Positions 17,433 to 25,198 of a DNA stretch of 64,000 bases are shown piece after piece (position 1 is the first letter of the stretch; each line of letters opens with the position of its first letter). The notes below the pieces were generated by a model. That model was not told the DNA's origin. It was given only the letters and a program-made list of their open reading frames with translations, and searched no databases. A program made the position numbers and the translations under genes. This DNA is from Flavobacterium sp. HSC-32F16. GTDB lineage: Bacteria; Bacteroidota; Bacteroidia; Flavobacteriales; Flavobacteriaceae. The stretch spans positions 868,001-932,000 of the forward strand of contig NZ_JALKAC010000002.1 in assembly GCF_024171645.1 (NCBI RefSeq), read 5' to 3'.

Positions 17433-19454
17433 TTATTTAAGACGTTTCTTAAAATTATATTTCAATAAATTAAGCAAACCTTGCTCGATAATATCAATTC
17501 CAACTCCAAAATTACTATCAGCAATCGTATGATGATCTGTTCTAAATTTCTCAAAATCTTCTGACGCAATTTCTATGTTTACCAGAGGTTTGAAATCAAT
17601 AAATATTGAAGCGCCATTTTTAGTCACTTTTTTACGGCTTGTAAAATCAAAATAAGGATTATTAATCGTACTTTCCTGAATAGTAAATTTCTCTTCTGTA
17701 TCTATTCTTTGATCTGTGCTAAGATTTATTTCATATTTCTCATTATCAAAATTATGCCAGAACGGAATGTCTTTGTGCATAAAATCGCGCGCATTGTTCT
17801 TAACAATATTTCGGTCAAAATACATTAAAAAGCGATTCTTTTGAGCATCTGTAAAATACGGATCATCAATAGAAGCATTATACTGAATTGTAAATTCGTT
17901 TAGTTTTTTGTCGTCGCTTACAATTTCAATTGCAGCATCATTAAAAATGGTTCTAATATCAGTTCCATTGCGATCATTAGAATAATTCAAAGTATAAAAT
18001 AAGAAATTGTTCCAGCTGTCTATAATCTCTCTTTTATTAGTGTTTTTGAAATACTTACGCATATAATTGGCGCGATTTCCTTTGTAAGTTGTCGTAAGTT
18101 TTAATTCTCCTTTTTGATTTTGAGCAGTAAAATCTGCTCTTTCGTTAATACCATAATAAGAAAAAGTATGCGGCTTTTTAACCTGAAGCTGTTGGTTAGG
18201 TTTCACTTCTAAATAATGCATAAAATAGATATAACCTCGATTTTCTATCAAACCAAATTCATCTCTAGCTGTAGCATCAATAAAATACGTCTCATCTTTA
18301 TAATTGATTTTTACAATTACATGATTAAATGTTAATAATGACGGCAGATAATGTTTAATATAATGATCTGAATTGTAGTTAACTAAAACAACAGACGAGT
18401 CAATATTGATATAATCCAAAACCACTTTCAGTAAAACCGATTTTGCTTTACAATCACCTTGTTTGTTTTCGTAAGTAATAGTAGGTTCCTGTGGTTTATG
18501 TCCATTCATTTCATCAGCATTAAATACATAATACACATGGTTTTGAACATAATCTATAGCAAACTGAAGCTGTTCCTCTTTATCTGAAATTGCATCAAGC
18601 TTTTCCACTAATTTTGGAGCAAACTCTTTCAACGAAGATTGCTTATAGATTTCTTCGTATAATGGTGAAATATAATTAGACAAATCAGTCCAATTGCTGT
18701 CTGTAGCAAAATCAATAAATGGAGCGATTTCCCTGTTAGAATCAACAAAATTGATATAGTTTTCTTTGTCAATAATAAATCTTTCTCCTTTTTTTAAGTA
18801 ATTTATTTCTGGTTCTAAAACATTTCCTTGTTCATCTCTAAAAAATGTTTTTTTGTACGCGATTGTCTTTTCGCGTTCATTGATAAAAGTAAATTTAAAA
18901 GAACCGTATGCCCAATAATTACTTGGACTAATCCAAATGTATTTAAGGAATTCTTTACGCATAAAATCACGTTCAGTAAATACCTTTACCCTCGAGTCTT
19001 CTAATATTAAAACATCATATAAGCGAAGATCTTTAATCGTAATATTTACTTTTTTATTACTGCTCAAAATACCTCCCTCGCTTTGATTTTCGCTGTCAAG
19101 GACTTTTATTTTGGTATCAGGAATTTTATCAACTAAAACGCCTTCTCTCAAAACACTGATTCGGTGTATGATATATGTTTCATTTTCTTCAACAACCATA
19201 TCCATAACCGAAGCATTTTCTAAACTTGAAGGCTCATTTAAGGTATAAGCAACACAAGCATATTCACTGTTTTCTGTATCACTTGTATAATATATCTTAT
19301 CAAGTAAATAACAAAATTCTCTTCCTTCCTCTACTTGCTTATTTGAGAAATCAGATTCCTTTATGAATTCTACAAGCTGTTGGTCTATAATATTTGATGC
19401 CCAGTTTTCAGGCTTTTGAATTTTATACTTTTCTAAATCGACTGTGTTTTCCAT
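17433..19454 (-). CDS. DUF3857/transglutaminase-like protein
   Basis: In this 673-residue protein the first 270 residues match the DUF3857 beta-rich domain and the middle is a transglutaminase-like core. The catalytic triad appears as Cys335 in QGDCKAKSVLLKVVL, the His in FNHVIVKINY and the Asp in YFIDATARDEFG. A beta-rich C-terminal domain follows (about 480-670). Relatives are usually secreted, but the N-terminus here (MENTVDLEKYKIQKPENW) is hydrophilic and shows no signal peptide. No other start upstream restores one. Function is unknown; a papain-like peptidase or amidase role is the usual suggestion. It is monocistronic. Confidence 0.82.
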   Translation of the reverse strand: MENTVDLEKYKIQKPENWASNIIDQQLVEFIKESDFSNKQVEEGREFCYLLDKIYYTSDTENSEYACVAYTLNEPSSLENASVMDMVVEENETYIIHRISVLREGVLVDKIPDTKIKVLDSENQSEGGILSSNKKVNITIKDLRLYDVLILEDSRVKVFTERDFMRKEFLKYIWISPSNYWAYGSFKFTFINEREKTIAYKKTFFRDEQGNVLEPEINYLKKGERFIIDKENYINFVDSNREIAPFIDFATDSNWTDLSNYISPLYEEIYKQSSLKEFAPKLVEKLDAISDKEEQLQFAIDYVQNHVYYVFNADEMNGHKPQEPTITYENKQGDCKAKSVLLKVVLDYINIDSSVVLVNYNSDHYIKHYLPSLLTFNHVIVKINYKDETYFIDATARDEFGLIENRGYIYFMHYLEVKPNQQLQVKKPHTFSYYGINERADFTAQNQKGELKLTTTYKGNRANYMRKYFKNTNKREIIDSWNNFLFYTLNYSNDRNGTDIRTIFNDAAIEIVSDDKKLNEFTIQYNASIDDPYFTDAQKNRFLMYFDRNIVKNNARDFMHKDIPFWHNFDNEKYEINLSTDQRIDTEEKFTIQESTINNPYFDFTSRKKVTKNGASIFIDFKPLVNIEIASEDFEKFRTDHHTIADSNFGVGIDIIEQGLLNLLKYNFKKRLK

Positions 19455-19552
19455 TTTTTCTATTTTAATCTTTCGCGGCTATTATTTTAAGTATAATCGT
19501 ACTTTTAGACAAACAAAAATATAGATTTTTTACGGATAATTTTCAATTACTT

Positions 19553-19583
19553 TTAAATAAAAATCCCCGCTATTGCGGGGATT
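19553..19583 (-). terminator. Terminator of the 19613 small gene
   Basis: The stem ATCCCCGC (19563-19570) with a 4-nt loop pairs with GCGGGGAT (19575-19582). Read on the minus strand it is followed by a T-rich run. Confidence 0.85.
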
Positions 19584-19612
19584 AAAAGTAATATAGCAAT
19601 GGGAATTGCGTC

Positions 19613-19885
19613 TTATTTTAATACTGTATTTATAAAGTCCATAGCGCCAATTCCTTTATAGGATTCAATTAATGCTTTATCCAGGGCTTCTCGTTTTGTT
19701 TTTTTATTTTTTACTTCAGTCTCAATTACATGATTAAAAATCCTTTCCTGTTCTTCGCTGTATTTTAAAGAAGCTTCAAGCAGATACGTTTTAGAAACAA
19801 ATCCGAAAGAAGACCAGATTTTTGTTCTAATTTTTTTGTTGATATTTTTTAACGGATTGTTCATGTTCTTGTGCATTAACTTCAA
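19613..19885 (-). CDS. Small hypothetical protein, 90 aa
   Basis: This is an unrecognised, mostly helical, basic protein (NPLKNINKKIRTKIWSSFGF, then a helix EERIFNHVIETEV-like with KTKREALDKALIESYKGIGA). There is no signal peptide or membrane segment. Met8 (19864) is an equally plausible start. A strong terminator directly downstream and the isolated position support a real gene. I cannot suggest a function. Confidence 0.6.
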   Translation of the reverse strand: MKLMHKNMNNPLKNINKKIRTKIWSSFGFVSKTYLLEASLKYSEEQERIFNHVIETEVKNKKTKREALDKALIESYKGIGAMDFINTVLK

Positions 19886-20164
19886 TTCTTAATCCTTATC
19901 AAAAATGTACTTGATGTCCAGTATTTTGCTTTCTGATTTACGAATTTTAACAATTTTTTTTGTAATGTGTTATTATGACGCAATGTACTTATTTTTTTAA
20001 TTAGTTTTGTAATTTTAACTAAAATTGTTATTTGTACACTTTTAAATTAGTTGTTGCATAAATACTTTATAGTCTCATTTTTTTTAAAGATTACATTTTT
20101 TTAAAAAATAAAGTAAATTGCAAGCTTCATTGCAAACCCATAACGAGATTAATCACATATAAAA

Positions 20165-20920
20165 ATGCTGAAAACAATTATAGAAAATAATGAAAAATAC
20201 CAGCCGGGACTTTCTATAGATTGTGTGATTTTTGGTTTTCATGACAATCAGATAAAAGTTTTATTGATCAAAGTTCCTCACAATGAACGCTGGTCTCTGC
20301 CTGGAGGGTTTATCCCAATAGACCAGGATATTGATACTGCAGCGGTAACCGTTTTAAATGAAAGAACCGGAGTAGAAGGCGTTTTTTTGAGACAATTTGC
20401 CACTTTCGGAAAAATAAAACGGAACGATAATCATTTTGGAAATGAAGTTTTAGAATATTTAAATATCGATCCTGAAAAAGGAAAATGGCTTACTCAGCGT
20501 TTTGTAACAATAGGCTATTATGCCTTGGTTGATTTTTTAAAAATTGTTCCAACGCGCATAAACTCAGGGGAATTTATAGAGTGGATAGATCACAAAGAAG
20601 TTCCTGAACTCATTTTAGATCATAAAGAAATTCTGGACAAAGCTTTGGATACACTGCGAACAGAATTAAATTTAATGCCTATAGGTTATAATTTGCTTCC
20701 TGAAAAATTTACAATGCCGGAACTTCAAAAATTGTATGAAACCATTTTGGATAAAAAATTAGACAGAAGAAATTTTCTACGAAAAATTACCAATATTGGC
20801 ATTTTGAATAAATTAGATGAAAAGAAAAATAATGTGGCCCACAAAGCCCCAAACTTATATTCTTTTGATAAAGAAAAATACGATGAAGTTTTAAAAAATG
20901 GTTTAAATCAAGGCTGGTAA
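20165..20920 (+). CDS. Nudix-fold transcriptional regulator (NrtR/AraR-like)
   Basis: In this 251-residue protein a Nudix fold (about 12-150) contains WSLPGGFIPIDQDIDTAA, then VTVLNERTGV. A winged-helix C-terminal region (about 165-250: TMPELQKLYETILDKKLDRR, NFLRKITNIGIL) completes the NrtR architecture. The Nudix box GX5EX7REUXEEXGU is degenerate: the first Glu is Gln, the RE pair is TV and the second catalytic Glu is Arg. It is therefore probably a ligand-sensing regulator, not a hydrolase. In Bacteroides a protein of this architecture controls arabinose use. No sugar genes are adjacent, so its regulon is unknown. The next gene starts 29 bp downstream. Confidence 0.85.
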   Translation: MLKTIIENNEKYQPGLSIDCVIFGFHDNQIKVLLIKVPHNERWSLPGGFIPIDQDIDTAAVTVLNERTGVEGVFLRQFATFGKIKRNDNHFGNEVLEYLNIDPEKGKWLTQRFVTIGYYALVDFLKIVPTRINSGEFIEWIDHKEVPELILDHKEILDKALDTLRTELNLMPIGYNLLPEKFTMPELQKLYETILDKKLDRRNFLRKITNIGILNKLDEKKNNVAHKAPNLYSFDKEKYDEVLKNGLNQGW

Positions 20921-20949
20921 ATCAAAGTCTAACTTTAAAATTTACGATT

Positions 20950-21273
20950 ATGGTTTCTTTTGAAGATTTTAAAAAAGCAGCTTTATCCTTTGAAAATGCA
21001 GTTGAAGAACCACATTTTGAGAAAACCTCTTTTCGGGTAAACAAAAAGATATTCGCTGCTTTTGATGAAAAAAACAATCGCGCCGTTTTAAAACTAAACG
21101 AAATCGATCAGTCCGTTTTTTGTGCTTCAAGCGAAATGATTTTTTATCCAATTCCCAACAAATGGGGAAAACAAGGCTGGACAATTGTTGAACTTTCTAA
21201 AGTTCGACCAGAAATGTTCGAAGATGCTTTAAAGCTTTCTTATCAAAACGTAGCTCCAAAAAAGAAGAAATAA
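20950..21273 (+). CDS. MmcQ/YjbR family protein
   Basis: This 107-residue protein has the MmcQ/YjbR pattern: VSFEDFKKAALSFENAVEEP, HFEKTSFRVNKKIFAAFDE, the central VLKLNEIDQ and the late WGKQGWTIVELSKVRPEMFE, with a basic tail PKKKK. The fold resembles a cyclic-nucleotide-domain-like DNA-binding fold, but biochemical roles are poorly defined. It lies 29 bp after the Nudix regulator, probably in one transcript, and converges with alkB 1 bp away. Confidence 0.85.
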   Translation: MVSFEDFKKAALSFENAVEEPHFEKTSFRVNKKIFAAFDEKNNRAVLKLNEIDQSVFCASSEMIFYPIPNKWGKQGWTIVELSKVRPEMFEDALKLSYQNVAPKKKK

Positions 21274-21274
21274 T

Positions 21275-21883
21275 CTATCTGACAATTGTTCTAAAAGTCA
21301 AATTTACTCTAGGTTTTTGAGTAGTTTTTGTTGGCGGTAAACGATGTAACCAATGTGTCTGCGTTTCATCTTTCATAACCAATAAACTTCCATGCTGCAA
21401 AATTAAGGAAACCGTTTCTTTGGTTTCTTTGTGCTTGAAAGCAAATTTGCGTTCAGTACCAAAACTTACAGAACCAATTGCACCATTTTTTTTCAAATCT
21501 TTTTCGGCATCGCTGTGCCAGGCCATTCCTTCCTCGCCGGAATGATATAAGTTTAGCAGGCAAGAATTGAAGGTTTCTCCCGTCTCAGTCTCAATTATTT
21601 TCTTTAATTCCAATAATTCCTTCGTCCACGGAAGCGCTTTTTTAGTAGTATTCGAATACGTATATTCAAATTCCTGATCGCCGTACCACGCCACTTTTCT
21701 TTTGGTTAAAATTAATTTTCCAAAGATTATGGCTTCATCATTTTTCCATTCAATTGTATTCAATAAAACATCCAAATAACGATTAGAATCTTCTCTCGAA
21801 AATAATTTTCCGTAATAATTTACAGTTCCGTCTTTCGGAAGTAAGTTCGTTGTTTCGTTTATTTCAGGATTAAATAAGTCCAT
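21275..21883 (-). CDS. alkB: AlkB-like 2OG-Fe(II) DNA repair dioxygenase
   Basis: This 202-residue protein carries the AlkB signature. The Fe ligands are His123 and Asp125 in MAWHSDAEKDL and a distal His (180) in THWLHRLPPT. The 2OG-binding arginines are in PRVNLTFR (192 and 198). NSCLLNLYHSGEEGM is the usual substrate/cofactor strand. It should oxidatively demethylate 1-methyladenine and 3-methylcytosine. Its start overlaps the end of the Ada-type zinc protein by 14 bp, so the two are translationally coupled. It is part of an alkylation-damage cluster with the 2OG oxygenase (22514) and the HTH-methyltransferase (23366). Confidence 0.92.
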   Translation of the reverse strand: MDLFNPEINETTNLLPKDGTVNYYGKLFSREDSNRYLDVLLNTIEWKNDEAIIFGKLILTKRKVAWYGDQEFEYTYSNTTKKALPWTKELLELKKIIETETGETFNSCLLNLYHSGEEGMAWHSDAEKDLKKNGAIGSVSFGTERKFAFKHKETKETVSLILQHGSLLVMKDETQTHWLHRLPPTKTTQKPRVNLTFRTIVR

Positions 21884-22115
21884 TTTTCCAATTTAAATAT
21901 TCAGGTTTCATACAATGTCCGCAAGGTCTGAAACCGTTTTGTTTTGCTTCTTCTGCAGAAAAAAAGAAAACCCGGTTTTCACGTTTCATTCTTTTTCCCG
22001 AAGAACATTTCAGCGTCCCGTAAATTTTTAGTTTCCGGTTTCCACCGAAACAAATCTCCGCATTTTTAATTTTATTCCGAAGATTTGAATCTGAAATTTT
22101 ATTATGTTCAATCAT
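21870..22115 (-). CDS. Stand-alone Ada-type metal-binding domain protein, 81 aa
   Basis: I start this at 22115 (MIEHNKISDSNLRNKIKNAE). The longer in-frame ATG at 22328 would translate repeat DNA. The core AEICFGGNRKLKIYGTLKC, then SGKRMKRENRVFFFSAEEA and GFRPCGHCMKPEY matches the N-terminal Ada zinc module (REN followed by FRPCxxC at the same spacing). The first pair of Ada cysteines is altered: there is a Cys in ICFGG and one in TLKC, with no CxxxC. In E. coli Ada one of these cysteines takes methyl groups from DNA phosphotriesters; whether this protein does so is unproven. It overlaps alkB by 14 bp. Confidence 0.85.
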   Translation of the reverse strand: MIEHNKISDSNLRNKIKNAEICFGGNRKLKIYGTLKCSSGKRMKRENRVFFFSAEEAKQNGFRPCGHCMKPEYLNWKNGLI

Positions 22116-22136
22116 AATTTTACCATATTTTATTCT

Positions 22137-22162
22137 GTAGAGACGCACAACAGTGCGTCTAC
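22137..22162. repeat. Palindromic REP-like repeat, copy 1
   Basis: The near-perfect palindrome has halves GTAGAGACGCAC and GTGCGTCTAC around AACA. It is the first of six copies of this element in the window. Confidence 0.85.
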
Positions 22163-22202
22163 GCAAAGATTGTCGACATAGATTACTTACGTTACAGTCT
22201 TT

Positions 22203-22481
22203 ACAGATATATAAATAAATTTTTTGCCACAGATTTACAAGGATTATAATGATTAAAAATCTGTTTAAATCTGCCAAATCTCCGGAAGAAATTATCTTTC
22301 TTTTTTGATTCACATTGCATAGACGCACTGCTGTGCGTCTCTACAGATATATAAATAAATTTTTTGCCACAGATTTAAAGGATTATAATGATTAAAAATC
22401 TGTTTAAATCTGCCAAATCTGCGGGAGAAATTATCTTTCTTTTTTGATTCACGTTGCGTAGACGCACTGCTGTGCGTCTCT
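22203..22481. repeat. 140-bp tandem duplication with palindrome at each end
   Basis: Two near-identical units, 22203-22342 and 22343-22481, differ by a 1-bp deletion and a few substitutions. Each runs from ACAGATATATAAATAAATTT through GCCACAGATTT and AATCTGTTTAAATCTGCC to the palindrome GACGCACTGCTGTGCGTC (in 22319-22344 and 22458-22483). The inner CACAGATTT/AAATCTG parts resemble the inverted repeats at 48856 and 49410. The gene-free stretch 22116-22513 (398 bp) is entirely made of these repeats. Confidence 0.9.
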
Positions 22482-22513
22482 ACATATATGCGTTATTTTG
22501 AAACCTCTGAACC

Positions 22514-23227
22514 TTAATTTAATGCATCATGAAAAATAATTCCCAGCGTATATCTTTCGCCAGAATGAATTTCGCTTACCCCATGTTTCATATTCACTCG
22601 ATAATAACCTTTTGTGCCCTTTACTGGTCTAAAATTGGTTGTAAAAACCAAAACGTCACCCTTTTTTGGTTTTAAAACAATAGCTTTCGACTGCGCTCTT
22701 GGCGTTTGCTCTGTCAATACAAATTCGCCTCCAGTAAAATCTTCATCAGGATCAGAAAGGAAAAGTACAATTTGAATGGGAAAATAAATATCGCCATATA
22801 AATCCTGATGTAAAGTATTGAAACCGCTTTCTCCGTATTTTAAAATTAAAACAGTTGCTTTCAATTGATTATTATCGTGACATTGTTTTAATAATTCTTC
22901 GTGTTCATTTGGGAAAATGGTATTGATATTCAAAGCTTTCATCCATGCATTTGCGATTGGAGCCAATTTAGGATAAACCGTAGAGCGTATGTTTTGAATT
23001 AAATCGGGCAGAGGATAATTGAAATATTTGTATTCGCCCAAACCAAATCGATAACGTTCCATAACGACCGTTTTTCGATATAAATTTGTATTATCATAAT
23101 CGAATTTTAAGTCTTCACATTGTTCGTTATTGAGTACATTCGGAATAATGGCAAAGCCATTTTTATGCATAGATTCGGTGATGCTTTCCCAATTTTGAGA
23201 AGCAATTTTAGATTGTATAGTTTGCAT
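22514..23227 (-). CDS. 2OG-Fe(II) oxygenase
   Basis: This 237-residue protein has the jelly-roll 2OG-oxygenase motif: His140-x-Asp142 in NTLHQDLYGD, the distal His215 in MKHGVSEIHSGE and Arg225 in RYTLGIIFHDA. GGEFVLTEQTPRAQS is the usual strand before the distal His. It is annotated in related genomes only as a 2OG-Fe(II) oxygenase and has no confirmed substrate. Its position between AlkB/Ada-type genes and the HTH-methyltransferase suggests a role in alkylation repair. Palindromic repeats flank it on both sides, so it may be transcribed separately. Confidence 0.88.
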   Translation of the reverse strand: MQTIQSKIASQNWESITESMHKNGFAIIPNVLNNEQCEDLKFDYDNTNLYRKTVVMERYRFGLGEYKYFNYPLPDLIQNIRSTVYPKLAPIANAWMKALNINTIFPNEHEELLKQCHDNNQLKATVLILKYGESGFNTLHQDLYGDIYFPIQIVLFLSDPDEDFTGGEFVLTEQTPRAQSKAIVLKPKKGDVLVFTTNFRPVKGTKGYYRVNMKHGVSEIHSGERYTLGIIFHDALN

Positions 23228-23266
23228 AAATGTTTAAATAAAGATGGGTTTTGACAAAGCATATCC

Positions 23267-23292
23267 GTAGAGACGCACAGCAGTGCGTCTAC
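23267..23292. repeat. Palindromic REP-like repeat, copy 4
   Basis: The halves GTAGAGACGCAC and GTGCGTCTAC match the element at 22137. It is followed by the same ACACAAAGATTGTCGACA trailer found, with small changes, after copy 1. Confidence 0.85.
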
Positions 23293-23343
23293 ACAAAGAT
23301 TGTCGACAAAGATCGTAGTCAATTCGTGACGGAATACATAACG

Positions 23344-23359
23344 TTAGACGCACTGCTGT
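23344..23359. repeat. Truncated REP-like repeat
   Basis: TTAGACGCACTGCTGT is the left half of the palindrome, cut before the right arm, just after the end of the methyltransferase gene on the minus strand. Confidence 0.7.
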
Positions 23360-23365
23360 TATAAA

Positions 23366-24220
23366 TTATAATTGAGAATTTACCTGCGCACCTTCCCAGC
23401 CAATTATGGCAGTTTTTCGGGTATTTCCCCACATATAACCGCCAAAAACTCCTGAAGACTGAATGACGCGGTGACACGGAATTAAAAATGCAACCGGATT
23501 ACTGCCAATTGCAGTTCCAACGGCGCGGGAAGCATTTGGTTTTTGAATTTGATGTGCAATAGTTCCATAAGTAGAAAGCTGTCCCATCGGAATTTTTAAT
23601 AAAGTTTCCCAAACTTTCAGTTGAAAGTCAGTCCCTTTTAAATGCAGTTTTATTTCAGATAATTTACTCCAGTCATTTTGGAAAATGAAAAGTGCATTTT
23701 GCTGCGCTAAATCCAGTTTTCTGGTAAAAGCGGCATTCGGAAATTTATTTTTTAAATCATTAAATCCGATTGCTTCATCTTCAGCGAAAGCCATAAAACA
23801 AACGCCTTTTTGAGTCGAAGCTACAATGATATTCCCAAACGGACTTTCGGCAAAACTGTAGTTTATTTCCAGATTTTTTCCGCCATTTTTATATTCGGCA
23901 GGCGTCATTCCTTCAATATTTACAAATAAATCATGAAGTCGGCTGGTTCCTGAAAGTCCAGTTTCGTATGCGGTTTCAGAAATAGTGGACTGATTTTCTT
24001 TGAGTAATTTCTTAGCGTGTTCTAAACTGGTATATTGCAAAAATTTCTTTGGACTTGTTCCTGCCCAATCGCTAAAAAGCCTTTGAAAGTGAAACGGACT
24101 CAAATGCACTTTCTCTGCAACCTCATCAAGATTGGGCTGCTCTTTAAAATTAGCTTGGATATAATCGATGGCATCTGCAATTCGATTATAATTGATGGTT
24201 TCCTGTGTGTTCATTTTCAT
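23366..24220 (-). CDS. AraC-HTH / O6-methylguanine-DNA methyltransferase (Ada-like, no N-terminal domain)
   Basis: In this 284-residue protein an AraC-type HTH (about 10-112: LDEVAEKVHLSPFHFQRLFS, SETAYETGLSGTSRLHDLF) is joined to an MGMT domain (about 118-280). The methyl-accepting Cys249 is in LIPCHRVIQSSG. This is E. coli Ada without its zinc N-terminal domain. That domain is encoded separately at 21870-22115, so the Ada functions are split over two proteins. It should repair O6-methylguanine and may regulate the cluster. MKMNT offers two starts 6 bp apart; the first is used. Confidence 0.93.
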   Translation of the reverse strand: MKMNTQETINYNRIADAIDYIQANFKEQPNLDEVAEKVHLSPFHFQRLFSDWAGTSPKKFLQYTSLEHAKKLLKENQSTISETAYETGLSGTSRLHDLFVNIEGMTPAEYKNGGKNLEINYSFAESPFGNIIVASTQKGVCFMAFAEDEAIGFNDLKNKFPNAAFTRKLDLAQQNALFIFQNDWSKLSEIKLHLKGTDFQLKVWETLLKIPMGQLSTYGTIAHQIQKPNASRAVGTAIGSNPVAFLIPCHRVIQSSGVFGGYMWGNTRKTAIIGWEGAQVNSQL

Positions 24221-24338
24221 TCAATTTTATAAAGCAAATATCGATTGGTTTTTGCTGGTATAAAATCCGAAACTTGCGGAAGTTTTTGTTTTGTTTCACG
24301 TTTTAGGTTTCAAGTTGTTTGGAAAGTGAAACCTAAAA

Positions 24339-24800
24339 TTACAATTCCTTTTCCATTTTATAATTAATCAATTCAATGCACAAACGAATATTTTTTTGTT
24401 CTTTTTTTGCAATAAATCCTTTCTTTTCAAAAAAAGGTCTTGCAGTAATACTAATATCCGAACTTATAATTTTTGAATGTTGATTTACGGCTTCAAGTTC
24501 TAATGCTTTTAAAAGTTTATCTGCAATTCCTTGTCGTTGAAAATCTTTATGTATGTAAAAGAAATCAATATAATTTCCATCTTTTAAAGTTCCAAAACCA
24601 GCAATTTTGTTTTCAATTACTGCTAATAAAACGTATTGTTTTTCAATTACTTCAAGCCATCGTTCTGTGTTTTTTACGCCAGAAATCCAAGCTTCAATTT
24701 GTTCTGGATTGTAATCGTTTTTGCATACAGATTGTATCGTTTCGATATATAATTGCTGCATTTCATTTAGATCTGAATTTGTTGCTTTTTTGAAAATCAT
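24339..24800 (-). CDS. GNAT-family N-acetyltransferase
   Basis: This 153-residue protein has the GNAT core: MIFKKATNSDLNEMQQLYIE, the beta4 strand VIENKIAGFGTLKDGNYIDF and the acetyl-CoA motif HKDFQRQGIADKLLKALE (R/Q-x-x-G-x-A). The C-terminal ITARPFFEKKGFIAKKEQKN is also typical. The substrate is unknown. It lies 17 bp from the SMR transporter upstream on the same strand, so the two probably form a transcript. Confidence 0.88.
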   Translation of the reverse strand: MIFKKATNSDLNEMQQLYIETIQSVCKNDYNPEQIEAWISGVKNTERWLEVIEKQYVLLAVIENKIAGFGTLKDGNYIDFFYIHKDFQRQGIADKLLKALELEAVNQHSKIISSDISITARPFFEKKGFIAKKEQKNIRLCIELINYKMEKEL

Positions 24801-24817
24801 TTTTTGAAATTTAAAAA

Positions 24818-25150
24818 TCAGTGTGCCGTAGTTTTAGAAAAAACATTGATGACTACAACCCCAATTATAATTAAACTCAATCCAATTATAGCTGGTAAAT
24901 CAGGAATTTCTTTAAAGAAAACAGCACCAATAACTGTAATTAAAACAATCCCGACTCCAGACCAAATAGCGTAAGCAAATCCAACAGGAATAGTTCTGAT
25001 GGCAAAACTTAGACAATAAAATGCCCCGCAATATCCAATAACCGTAATGATGCTCGGAATTAATTTGGTAAATTCTTGAGACTTTTTTAATGCTGTTGTA
25101 GCAATGATTTCGAAGATAATGGCAATAAATAAAAACAAAAAATTTTTCAT
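24818..25150 (-). CDS. Small multidrug resistance (SMR) transporter
   Basis: This 110-residue protein has four membrane helices and the SMR pattern: FEIIATTALKKSQEFTKLIP with the essential Glu in helix 1, then GFAYAIWSGVGIVLI and FFKEIPDLPAIIGLSLIIIG. The length is normal for EmrE/QacE/SugE. It exports cationic compounds, guanidinium or similar by proton antiport; the subtype (Gdx or Qac) cannot be settled by eye. Confidence 0.93.
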   Translation of the reverse strand: MKNFLFLFIAIIFEIIATTALKKSQEFTKLIPSIITVIGYCGAFYCLSFAIRTIPVGFAYAIWSGVGIVLITVIGAVFFKEIPDLPAIIGLSLIIIGVVVINVFSKTTAH

Positions 25151-25198
25151 GGTTTACGTTTTTTTACAAAGTTAAGTTTTGTACAAAACCGAAATGAA

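Noticed and set aside
22116..22328. Longer N-terminus for the Ada-type zinc protein
   Set aside because: The extra 71 codons translate the palindromic repeat and tandem duplication, not protein-like sequence.
22203..22481. Possible CRISPR array
   Set aside because: There are only two 140-bp units with no short spacers and no cas genes; it is a tandem duplication of intergenic repeats.
24473..24793. Plus-strand open frame over the GNAT gene
   Set aside because: It is an antisense shadow of a clear acetyltransferase with low-complexity hydrophobic translation.
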